Shown: positions 1 through 5,720, counted from the stretch's first letter. The stretch is DNA of 5,785 bases from Geobacter sp. UBA698 (GCA_002298925.1 DBMM01000150.1:39301-45085), one strand, 5' to 3'. The notes: generated from the letters alone by a model not told the origin. Translations and numbers: made by a program.

Positions 1-105
1 CGCTTGGCAGCAGCCAGGGAACTGGGCATCCACAAGACCACCCTGTTCAGAAGGATGAAAAAGCTCGGCATCCTTCTCCCGGAGCGGGACGGGCGCTCGA
101 AGTAG
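1..105 (+). CDS. C-terminal end of a Fis-type HTH transcriptional regulator (probably sigma-54-dependent), partial
   Basis: Frame 1 is open from the window edge to a TAG at 103-105 and gives 34 residues. They match the DNA-binding helix-turn-helix that closes NtrC-family activators: an Ala-rich first helix (LAAARELGI), then the recognition helix (HKTTLFRRMKKLGI), then a short basic tail. In this family the Fis-type HTH binds enhancer sites far upstream of sigma-54 promoters. The AAA+ and sensor domains lie outside the window, so sigma-54 dependence is inferred from the HTH type alone. The stop codon is 44 bp before the cytochrome start on the same strand, so the two genes may be cotranscribed, or the regulator may control the cytochrome locus. 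It differs in sequence from the HTH of the regulator at 2959-4305. Confidence 0.8.
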   Translation, partial: RLAAARELGIHKTTLFRRMKKLGILLPERDGRSK

Positions 106-135
106 TTATCTCGTGCAATTTGTTCCTCGGCCGCG

Positions 136-142
136 AAAGGAG
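136..142 (+). promoter_or_regulatory. Ribosome binding site that fixes the cytochrome start
   Basis: AAAGGAG lies seven bases before the ATG at 150. It favours that ATG over the in-frame TTG at 120, which would put this site inside the coding region and add ten charged residues ahead of the signal peptide. Confidence 0.8.
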
Positions 143-149
143 CATCACT

Positions 150-1895
150 ATGATACGGACAATTTTTATCTGGTGCATGATTGTTGGAGCGGCTTACACC
201 GCCAATGCCGCAGACAGTTGCGATAATTGCCATGGTAACCGTCAGAGGATGGAGGCGCTGGGATACGGGTCTTTCGCGGTAACCGCCCGGGAAGCCGAGG
301 CGCAGACAGGCATGCCGGCCATATGCGGCGATTGCCATCTGGGCAACCCGGCTGAAAAGGATAAGGACAGGGCCCATAAGGGGATGGCGCGGCTGATCGT
401 TGCATCGAAAAAAGGATTTGCCGCCATTACGTCAGCCAGACGATTCCCTCTCGCATATGGCACGAACCCCATGAACCGCCTCTATACCCTTGTTGAAAAG
501 AAGGGCAAGCTGGTCAAGGACACATCGGTGGCGGCCATTTCATGGCACGACAAAAAGCCCGGAACCTTGAGCCAGGATTTCGAGGTCATGGGGAAAACCT
601 GCGGGACATGCCATCGGAAAGAATTTGACGAGTTTTCCAAAAGCACTATGGCGACTAACGGAAAACAGAGCCAATATAAAGGATGGATTGAGAAGGACAG
701 GGGACCCCACAACTGCGGCCCCTGGTTTGAGGGGAACTTTTCTTCGATGCAGGCAAACACCCAGGTTCCCATGTCAATGGAAAGCCACCGGATCAACCAG
801 AAGGCATGCAATACCTGCCATGTCGGCTGCCTGGATTGTCACTTTAACCCGCAAAAAACACACTCGGCCGATCCCTCACGTGGCCCCCACACATTTGTAA
901 AAACCCCACCGCCCGAGAGTTGCTACGGCAACGGCCGGGCTTCCATCTGCCATGCGGGACCGGAAGACCGGCGTCGCGGAGCGGGATATTTCGGCGGTTC
1001 GTTCTCTTTTCCAGAGGGCAATGATCCCGATGTTCATCTTAAAGCCCATGTTGACTGTCTCGATTGCCACGAGAGTACCAAAAGTAACCCTGCCATTGGC
1101 CATGGCATGGTCAAGCGCCAGGCCCAGGACTCATGCAAGCGCTGCCATGCCGAAGCGGTTACCAGTCATGCGGCCTCCATGCACAAAAACCTTTCCTGCG
1201 AAGCATGTCATATTCAGCGTGTGGCCGGTTACCAAGGTACATACTGGGGGCCGGGCAAGCTGGCCGGAGCGCCGACGCCTTATTTCAAATACAAGGCATA
1301 TTACGGCTACATGCCGGAGCCTATTCTGATCAAGGACCAAAAAGGACACTGGATTCCCGTCAAACCTTTCCCTATGGCGGTTATGAACCAGAAAACGTCT
1401 CCATTTAAGCCCGGCCTGTATTGGCGTTACCCGCTTAACCTCCCAGACCTGAAAAGAACGGACGATGCTTGGGGCTACGTCGGTTTGTTTGACGGTTTGC
1501 CGGAAAACAACAAGGCTCTGCTCTGGATTCAAATGGACAAGATGTCCCACAAGCTCGGGAAAAGCCGCTCATGCGACTCGTGCCACGAGTCTTTGCATGG
1601 AGAACAACGGCAGAAGGTCACTTGGGAATACGGCGATCCCGGTGCTCTTACTTTCAACGGCAGCCACGAGGTTCTTGCCAACCGTAACGGCTTGTTCATA
1701 AGTGGAATGCAGTCAGAGAAGATAGAGCCGGAAAAGGGATATGCACTTTCGGCATTCGCCCCGTGGTTCTATCTGAAAGACGCGTGGCGCATTAAGGGGA
1801 ATTTCTCACTTCCTGCCATTAAAGACAGAAAAAGATATGAGGCGATCAGGACCAATCTTGAGGTCGCTCGGAAAACAGGTGCTGTGCATCGTTGA
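150..1895 (+). CDS. Exported multiheme c-type cytochrome (9 CXXCH + 1 CX8CH), possibly ExtM-like
   Basis: A 581-residue periplasmic or outer-surface electron carrier. Residues 1-20 form a Sec signal peptide (basic N-terminus, hydrophobic core, ANA cleavage site before AD). No lipobox or C-terminal anchor is seen. CXXCH heme sites fall at 24-28, 59-63, 151-155, 220-224, 227-231, 303-307, 329-333, 350-354 and 475-479. A tenth candidate, C258-X8-C267-H268, has an expanded spacing. Two sites (220-231) are only two residues apart, which implies closely packed hemes. About sixteen further His residues could serve as distal ligands. Residues 355-474 carry no heme motif and are rich in Tyr, Trp and Pro, as is the C-terminus after 480. 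C189, in HNCGPW, is an extra unpaired Cys. From memory the sequence resembles cytochromes of Geobacter selenite/tellurite reduction operons (ExtM); this is unchecked, and a plain 'multiheme cytochrome c' call is safer. The electron acceptor cannot be read from the sequence. It follows a regulator gene on the same strand. Confidence 0.93.
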   Translation: MIRTIFIWCMIVGAAYTANAADSCDNCHGNRQRMEALGYGSFAVTAREAEAQTGMPAICGDCHLGNPAEKDKDRAHKGMARLIVASKKGFAAITSARRFPLAYGTNPMNRLYTLVEKKGKLVKDTSVAAISWHDKKPGTLSQDFEVMGKTCGTCHRKEFDEFSKSTMATNGKQSQYKGWIEKDRGPHNCGPWFEGNFSSMQANTQVPMSMESHRINQKACNTCHVGCLDCHFNPQKTHSADPSRGPHTFVKTPPPESCYGNGRASICHAGPEDRRRGAGYFGGSFSFPEGNDPDVHLKAHVDCLDCHESTKSNPAIGHGMVKRQAQDSCKRCHAEAVTSHAASMHKNLSCEACHIQRVAGYQGTYWGPGKLAGAPTPYFKYKAYYGYMPEPILIKDQKGHWIPVKPFPMAVMNQKTSPFKPGLYWRYPLNLPDLKRTDDAWGYVGLFDGLPENNKALLWIQMDKMSHKLGKSRSCDSCHESLHGEQRQKVTWEYGDPGALTFNGSHEVLANRNGLFISGMQSEKIEPEKGYALSAFAPWFYLKDAWRIKGNFSLPAIKDRKRYEAIRTNLEVARKTGAVHR

Positions 1896-1904
1896 TGTTG
1901 GAGG

Positions 1905-1926
1905 TCGTCTTGAACTCGCAAGATGA
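1905..1926. terminator. Weak hairpin between convergent genes
   Basis: TCGTCTTG (1905-1912) pairs with CAAGATGA (1919-1926) through an 8-bp stem with one G-T pair and a 6-base loop. It sits in the 43-bp gap between the cytochrome stop and the stop of the opposing gene, where a shared bidirectional terminator would be expected. There is no T-tract on either side, so intrinsic termination is doubtful. Confidence 0.3.
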
Positions 1927-1938
1927 ATTGTGACGCCA

Positions 1939-2451
1939 TTACAGACCCGTTTCACTCCGCGTTCCACCGCCGTAACGCCGTTGCATGCCTCTGCCGTTCC
2001 ACCCGCCACCTCTTCCTCGCCATACGGGCCTGCCGGTTTCGTTACGAAGCAATACGGAGTCTCCCGTTGTAAGGTTGCTGATCTTGCTGGAAATGACATA
2101 CATGGTGCCATCCCTGCCTTGAGCTTTGGCTCCCACTACGGCAATTTCGTCATTCGGTTTTATGGCAATGCCTCTGTCGGACCAGAACCATGGCGGAGCA
2201 GCTATGGCATGAAACACGTCCGCTCCCTGACGCAAGACAATGACAACTGGTCCGCTGCCTTTGCTTGCATCAATGGAAACAACCTTTCCCTTGACCGTGG
2301 CAACCATGTTGAGGTCATAACCTTGATCAAGGTTAAGGCCGCTTTTACTTTCCGTTTCGCCGAATCCCCATAACGCAAGGGAACGTTCCGGCAAGAAAAT
2401 GCACGTCACGACAAAAAGTATAACGGAAATAAAAAAGCGGCCAGATTTCAT
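1939..2451 (-). CDS. Secreted OB-fold-like protein of unknown function (possibly ExtJ-like)
   Basis: 170 residues. Residues 1-26 form a Sec signal peptide with a long hydrophobic core and a likely cut after SLA. The mature part has a beta-rich stretch (about 48-130) that starts with VKGKVVSID and continues with alternating strands, an aromatic PPWFW element (86-90), KPNDEIAVVGAK (98-109) and MYVISSKI (117-124). This pattern suggests a small OB-fold-like barrel. A conserved-looking LLRNETGRPVWRG (134-146) follows, then a Gly/Arg-rich tail (147-165). I recall similar secreted proteins with GPxWYW and LRDxxGxPLWRG signatures in Geobacter relatives, one of them possibly called ExtJ in selenite/tellurite reduction loci, but this is unverified. 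No catalytic residues, Cys in the mature chain, or heme motif are present. The start follows a GAGGTGAT ribosome site that overlaps the stop of the upstream gene, nine bases away, so the pair is likely translationally coupled. It could bind metal, nucleic acid or a partner protein; the sequence does not decide. Confidence 0.8.
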   Translation of the reverse strand: MKSGRFFISVILFVVTCIFLPERSLALWGFGETESKSGLNLDQGYDLNMVATVKGKVVSIDASKGSGPVVIVLRQGADVFHAIAAPPWFWSDRGIAIKPNDEIAVVGAKAQGRDGTMYVISSKISNLTTGDSVLLRNETGRPVWRGRGGGWNGRGMQRRYGGGTRSETGL

Positions 2452-2454
2452 AAT

Positions 2455-2462
2455 ATCACCTC
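2455..2462 (-). promoter_or_regulatory. Ribosome binding site overlapping the upstream stop codon
   Basis: On the minus strand GAGGTGAT begins inside the TGA stop (2461-2463) of the small Gly/Arg-rich gene and lies three bases before the ATG of the OB-fold-like gene. Ribosomes finishing the first gene would be placed directly on the second. Confidence 0.7.
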
Positions 2463-2784
2463 ATTTTAGCGGGGAACCGTATCCGGTCCCATTTTGCGGA
2501 CGTACAGCGTTGCCCGTGCCGTCGCCGGGACCGAGCCGTCTCTTTGCCCCCTGTCCCGTACCCCGACGGGCCGTATCGGCTCCCACGCCGGAACCGTCAC
2601 GCAATTGTTGCCTAGTTTGTGTCCGCGTTGCGGTGATGTTACGGATACAGCTTCCGTCCCTTTTCTGTGCCCGTATGCCCATCCCTCTGCCGCCTCCCGC
2701 GCCTCCGCGCGCGCTGGCTTCTCCGGTAAGCGAAAAAGCGCAGACAGCGACTAATACCCCTACTGCCAGTTTACCGTTGATCAT
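2461..2784 (-). CDS. Small secreted Gly/Arg-rich protein with repeated (G)DGT/SG motifs
   Basis: 107 residues. Residues 1-25 form a Sec signal peptide (MINGK, hydrophobic core, cut after ASA). The roughly 82-residue mature protein is strongly basic and Gly-rich, probably largely unstructured, and carries a repeated short motif: RDGSC (42-46), RDGSG (62-66), RRGTG (73-77), PGDGTG (86-91) and QNGTG (97-101). Asp/Asn-Gly-Thr/Ser-Gly loops resemble metal-binding turns, but metal binding is inference. Only one Cys (C46) lies in the mature chain. The start at 2784 is set by an excellent AAGGAGG at 2791-2797, six bases upstream; in-frame codons further upstream lack such a site. The gene is first behind the sigma-54 promoter at 2843-2859 and is coupled to the OB-fold-like gene. 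Its place next to an NtrC-type regulator is like that of zraP next to zraSR, although the protein is not recognisably ZraP. I do not recognise a named family. Confidence 0.78.
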   Translation of the reverse strand: MINGKLAVGVLVAVCAFSLTGEASARGGAGGGRGMGIRAQKRDGSCIRNITATRTQTRQQLRDGSGVGADTARRGTGQGAKRRLGPGDGTGNAVRPQNGTGYGSPLK

Positions 2785-2842
2785 GGTGACCCTCCTTGAA
2801 TGTGTTCTACCTCTGCAACACACTGTTCAACCGCCATGCCAA

Positions 2843-2859
2843 TGCAAACACAACGCCAA
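2843..2859 (-). promoter_or_regulatory. Sigma-54 (RpoN) promoter for the two secreted-protein genes
   Basis: The minus strand reads TTGGCGTTGTGTTTGCA. It has the invariant GG and GC separated by exactly ten bases, a TTGGC -24 element and a TTGCA -12 element. The consensus is TGGCAC-N5-TTGCA. Transcription should start near 2832, leaving a leader of about 48 bases before the ATG at 2784. The neighbouring gene encodes a sigma-54 activator, which supports the call. A possible weak sigma-70 -10 box (TATACT, 2864-2869, minus) lies just upstream without a convincing -35 box. Confidence 0.8.
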
Positions 2860-2907
2860 AAACAGTATATTCAGGGCGTTAACAGAGTGCCACCCATCAC
2901 GTCACTA

Positions 2908-2938
2908 ACCGGAACGGTGCAGGGGATGCACTCCCGGT
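2908..2938. promoter_or_regulatory. Nested inverted repeat, candidate enhancer site for the NtrC-type regulator
   Basis: The core is GTGCA (2917-2921), five bases, TGCAC (2927-2931), a perfect 15-bp palindrome. It is flanked by an outer pair, ACCGG (2908-2912) and CCGGT (2934-2938). The centre lies about 92 bp upstream of the predicted sigma-54 start site, within the usual range for enhancer-binding activators. It could instead fold as an RNA hairpin in the 3' end of the regulator transcript, but no T-tract follows, so a terminator is less likely. Confidence 0.5.
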
Positions 2939-2958
2939 GAATTTTCTGCGCTCCTTTT

Positions 2959-4305
2959 TCATCCATCAGTAGTAATGCCATAGTCTTTCAGGCGATACTG
3001 AAGAGTTCTTTTCGAAATACCCAGCGCGTCAGCCGCTTTACGCCGGTTGCCTGCAGCGTTCTCCAGGGCCTTCAAAATCGCCTCCTTTTCAAGATTTTTA
3101 AGACTGCCCCGGCATTCCTCCTGACGAGCTCCCTGCATTACGGTCAAAGTGGTCGGCAAATCCTTTAATTGGATTGTTTCGACTCCAACAATAACTGCGC
3201 GTTCCATGACATTCTGCAATTCACGGATATTCCCCGGCCAGTTGTACGCGAGCAGCGCTGTCACTGTTTCAGCGGAAGCGCTTTTTATCTTTTTACCGGT
3301 CTGTTCCGCGAAACGGCCGATGAAATAATCCAAGAGCAGCGGCAAGGCATCTTTCCGTTCCCGCAATGGCGGTAATTGAATGGGAAAAACATTCAGCCGG
3401 TAGAAAAGATCCTCGCGAAACCCTTTTTCCTTGATGGCGACTTCCAGATCCCGATGAGTCGCGGCGATGATTCTGATATCGGCCTGAATCTCCCTGACAC
3501 CGCCAACCCGCTCGAATTTCCTCTCCTGGATGACACGCAGAAGCTTGGCCTGCAGGCTCAAGGGCATGTCGCCGATTTCATCGAGGAAAATAGTCCCGCC
3601 CTGCGCCAGTTTGAACTTGCCCCGTTTTGTCTGAAGAGCGGTGGTGAAGGCGCCCTTTTCGTGACCGAATAGCTCGCTTTCCAGAAGATTCTCCGGGATG
3701 GCGGCGCAGTTTATCGGCACGAATCCGGCATCTCTGCGTGGACTCAACATGTGAATCGCGCGAGCGATGAGTTCCTTGCCAGTGCCGCTTTCTCCCCGAA
3801 TTACTACGCTCGCGGTTGTCGGCGCGACCTCGTTTACCAGCCTCCGCACCCCGGTCATGGCGTCGCCGGCAAAGATCAGCGCTTCCGGAGGGAGGCCCTT
3901 GAGCGACAGCTCCTTCAACGCCTCATACTCCCGTTCCCTGCTGCTACCTTGCAGTGTCCTGCGGACCAGGGTTCTCAACGCCTCGGGATCTTTCAGAGGT
4001 TTGGTCAGAAAGTCCGCCACGCCTTCCTTAATGGCGGCCACCGCCTGCTCGATGGTACCAAAGGCAGTTAAAAGAATGAAAGGAGGAGGCGTTATCTCCG
4101 CCCGCAGCCGACGGTAGAGTTCCAGGCCGGTCATTCCCGGCATTTTCAGATCGGAAATGACCAAGTCGAATTCCTTCCGCTGCAGCAGCTGCCATCCCTC
4201 TGCACCCGAAATGGCTTCTGACACGGCATGTCCATCCCGCTGGAGAATCGTTTTCAGAAGGCTTCTGAACGTGGTATCGTCCTCGACGATCAAGATTCTG
4301 CCCAT
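2959..4305 (-). CDS. NtrC/ZraR-type sigma-54-dependent response regulator
   Basis: 448 residues, the usual length and order for the family. The receiver domain (1-118) has acidic residues E8, D9, D10, phospho-acceptor D52 (SDLKMPG), T80 and K102 (TKP). The AAA+ domain (about 142-375) has Walker A GESGTGKE (171-178), Walker B TIFLDEIGD (238-246), the RxxxFYRL region with R297 and R303, and sensor II NWPGNIREL (356-363). A Fis-type HTH closes the protein (about 418-444, NRRKAADALGISKRTLQYRL). The sigma-54-contacting loop reads GAFTTA (218-223) rather than GAFTGA; the rest of the loop is normal. When phosphorylated by the adjacent kinase it should hydrolyse ATP and open sigma-54 promoters. The nearest candidate target is the promoter at 2843-2859, just downstream. 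The start is set by AAGGAG at 4314-4319, eight bases upstream. The kinase stop is 24 bases before the ATG, so the two form an operon. Confidence 0.95.
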   Translation of the reverse strand: MGRILIVEDDTTFRSLLKTILQRDGHAVSEAISGAEGWQLLQRKEFDLVISDLKMPGMTGLELYRRLRAEITPPPFILLTAFGTIEQAVAAIKEGVADFLTKPLKDPEALRTLVRRTLQGSSREREYEALKELSLKGLPPEALIFAGDAMTGVRRLVNEVAPTTASVVIRGESGTGKELIARAIHMLSPRRDAGFVPINCAAIPENLLESELFGHEKGAFTTALQTKRGKFKLAQGGTIFLDEIGDMPLSLQAKLLRVIQERKFERVGGVREIQADIRIIAATHRDLEVAIKEKGFREDLFYRLNVFPIQLPPLRERKDALPLLLDYFIGRFAEQTGKKIKSASAETVTALLAYNWPGNIRELQNVMERAVIVGVETIQLKDLPTTLTVMQGARQEECRGSLKNLEKEAILKALENAAGNRRKAADALGISKRTLQYRLKDYGITTDG

Positions 4306-4329
4306 ACATGTTGCTCCTTCCGCATTGCT

Positions 4330-5577
4330 TTATGAGGCGGCGGGAAACATCATTTTGAACGCCGTCCCTTTCCCCGGAATACTCTCTGTCTGGATATTTC
4401 CCTTGTGCTCTTCGATTATCTTTTTGCAGAGCGCCAACCCCAACCCGGTTCCCCGGACCTTTGTGGTAAAAAACGGCTCAAAAATGCGCTTCAGATCCTC
4501 TTCGGCGATACCAGGGCCGGTATCCGTTACTTGAATTTCGATGTTGTTTCCGGCGCGCTGTCCGGCAATTTTGATCGTTCCGCCGTTTGGCATGGCCTGG
4601 AGCGCATTTCTGAACAAGTTCAGAAACAGTTGTTCAAGCCGGTCCAGGCTGCCGGCAATCACCAGTGAATCGTCCAGGGAACAGTCGATACCGACACCCG
4701 ACGCGACAGCTTCCGGGGAAATAACGGCGAGAGTTCTCGCCACCGCTTCATGAACCGGGACCGGAACAGGAGTGTCTGCTCCGCTCTGGGTATAGGCAAG
4801 CAAACCGTTGAGGATTTCCTCCAGGCGGACGGCTTCACTCACGATCAATCCAGTAAACAGCCTGTCCTCTTCGTCCCCCTGTTTTTCCTGCAGCAGTTGG
4901 GCATATCCTTTGATGCCTGCAAGCGGGTTTCTGATTTCATGGGCAATGACGGCTCCCATTTCCCCCAGGCGGGCCATCTCCCTTCTTTGCGCCATCTCCC
5001 TTTTGTGCCGCTCTTCACGTATGGCATACCTGTTGAGAAGAAACGCCATTCCCCAGGCCACCGTTATCAGAGACACAATGATTAGCACCCCGGCCCGCGC
5101 CTTCCTGATGATGCTATCCGCCCGGTAGGTGTGCAGCGCCAAGCGCAACGCAAGCGTTATTCCGCGCACATGGATGGGAGCATTGGATTCATAGACTACT
5201 TCGCCTGTGCCCAATAAAACACGCCCACCTGAAAATTCTCCTTTCTCAAAGACAGCAGCTGAACGCCGATCCCCGAGCTTTTTGCCAACTAGTGCGCTGT
5301 TTACGTGAAAAAGAATGGTTCCCTTCCGGTCTATCAGGGCAAAGTAGGCAATATCATTGGTCTGAAAATCCTTCAAGGCGGCGAATGTCGGATCTTTGGC
5401 GGCAATTGTCTCCATTGCCGTGGAAAGCGACAAGGCAAGGCCGCGCAGGTTTTCCTCGGCAAGAATAGTCGACATTTTGTACTGACTTGCGGCAAACCAG
5501 AAGAGGATCACGGAGATGCTGATGCCTGAAAGAAGGGATAGTAATTTCAGGCTATTTCGTCGTTCCAATGGATTCAT
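4330..5577 (-). CDS. Membrane sensor histidine kinase, ZraS/HydH-like
   Basis: 415 residues. TM1 is at about 11-30, a periplasmic sensor domain at about 31-160, and TM2 at about 162-182. A short charged linker (185-205) leads to HisKA with phospho-acceptor H213 in the H-box (VIAHEIRNPLAGIKGYAQLL). The HATPase domain has N-box N324 (NLFRNALQAMPNGG), G1 DTGPG (352-356), F-box (EPFFTTK) and G2 GTGLGL (376-381). The sensor region contains AYFALIDRKGTILFHVN (77-93), like the PAS/Cache-like fold of ZraS-type sensors. No PAS, HAMP or receiver domain lies in the cytoplasmic part. It should autophosphorylate H213 and pass phosphate to D52 of the downstream regulator. The ligand is unknown. The ATG at 5577 has GAGAGG at 5585-5590, seven bases upstream; an in-frame GTG at 5613 would put 12 charged residues ahead and has no comparable site. 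Confidence 0.94.
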   Translation of the reverse strand: MNPLERRNSLKLLSLLSGISISVILFWFAASQYKMSTILAEENLRGLALSLSTAMETIAAKDPTFAALKDFQTNDIAYFALIDRKGTILFHVNSALVGKKLGDRRSAAVFEKGEFSGGRVLLGTGEVVYESNAPIHVRGITLALRLALHTYRADSIIRKARAGVLIIVSLITVAWGMAFLLNRYAIREERHKREMAQRREMARLGEMGAVIAHEIRNPLAGIKGYAQLLQEKQGDEEDRLFTGLIVSEAVRLEEILNGLLAYTQSGADTPVPVPVHEAVARTLAVISPEAVASGVGIDCSLDDSLVIAGSLDRLEQLFLNLFRNALQAMPNGGTIKIAGQRAGNNIEIQVTDTGPGIAEEDLKRIFEPFFTTKVRGTGLGLALCKKIIEEHKGNIQTESIPGKGTAFKMMFPAAS

Positions 5578-5584
5578 TCGTTCG

Positions 5585-5590
5585 CCTCTC
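5585..5590 (-). promoter_or_regulatory. Ribosome binding site that fixes the kinase start
   Basis: GAGAGG on the minus strand lies seven bases before the ATG at 5577. It supports that start over the upstream in-frame GTG at 5613. Confidence 0.65.
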
Positions 5591-5622
5591 GCGAAAACAC
5601 TCCGATTTGTCACGTGGACTAT

Positions 5623-5638
5623 TCTTGAAATCTTGAAA
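5623..5638. repeat. Perfect 8-bp tandem repeat in the kinase leader
   Basis: TCTTGAAA occurs twice without a gap (5623-5630 and 5631-5638). It lies between the predicted sigma-70 start site and the kinase gene. A separate perfect palindrome, TTTCATGAAA (5654-5663), overlaps the -10 and start region. Either could be a protein-binding site or chance AT-rich sequence. Confidence 0.4.
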
Positions 5639-5661
5639 TTGCACCCCGGGCATTTTCATGA

Positions 5662-5690
5662 AACCTAGCGTTCCTCTTGGCAATTGTCAA
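5662..5690 (-). promoter_or_regulatory. Sigma-70-like promoter for the kinase-regulator operon
   Basis: On the minus strand a perfect -35 TTGACA (5685-5690) is followed after 17 bases by TAGGTT (5662-5667), a weak -10 box. The start site would lie near 5655, giving a leader of about 78 bases. The poor -10 suggests a weak or activator-assisted promoter. Confidence 0.5.
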
Positions 5691-5703
5691 AGAGGGATTG
5701 CCA
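5678..5703. promoter_or_regulatory. Inverted repeat around the -35 box, candidate operator
   Basis: TGGCAAT (5678-5684) and ATTGCCA (5697-5703) are perfect inverted copies separated by 12 bases. The spacer begins with the TTGACA -35 element of the leftward promoter. The repeat also sits just before the ribosome site of the rightward gene at 5721. A dimeric regulator bound here could affect both directions. Confidence 0.5.
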
Positions 5704-5720
5704 CGAAACAGGAGAAAAAC

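Noticed and set aside
120..149. TTG at 120 as the cytochrome start
   Set aside because: It would bury the AAAGGAG ribosome site and put charged residues before the signal peptide; the ATG at 150 fits better.
714..809. C189 as the first Cys of a very long heme motif ending at the 220-224 site
   Set aside because: The downstream CNTCH is complete by itself, and no second CH is available for C189.
1131..1550. Open frame on the minus strand inside the cytochrome gene
   Set aside because: The opposite strand encodes heme motifs throughout; no ribosome site or recognisable domain supports the antisense frame.
1930..2373. Open frame on the + strand, 147 codons
   Set aside because: It lies opposite the OB-fold-like gene, has no ribosome site, and its product looks like a low-complexity antisense translation; the minus-strand gene has a signal peptide and a coupled ribosome site.
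2801..2822. TGTGTT/AACACA inverted repeat in the leader of the small secreted gene
   Set aside because: Six A/T-rich pairs around a ten-base loop are too weak to claim a regulatory hairpin.
2877..2893. Second sigma-54-like site on the minus strand (TGGCAC element)
   Set aside because: The -24-like TGGCAC is good, but no GC follows after ten bases (it comes two bases too late), so spacing is wrong for RpoN.
2399..2908. Pro/Cys-rich open frame on the + strand, 169 codons
   Set aside because: It is the antisense shadow of the Gly/Arg-rich gene (Gly and Arg codons read as Pro, Ala and Ser) and runs through the sigma-54 promoter.
4307..4309. ATG just upstream of the regulator start
   Set aside because: It is out of frame with the receiver domain; its frame gives no recognisable protein.
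5578..5613. GTG at 5613 as the kinase start
   Set aside because: No good ribosome site precedes it, and the ATG at 5577 has GAGAGG at a suitable distance.
5678..5702. Sigma-54 promoter on the + strand from TTGGCA and TTGCC
   Set aside because: GG and GC are separated by far more than ten bases; the sequence is better explained as an inverted repeat.
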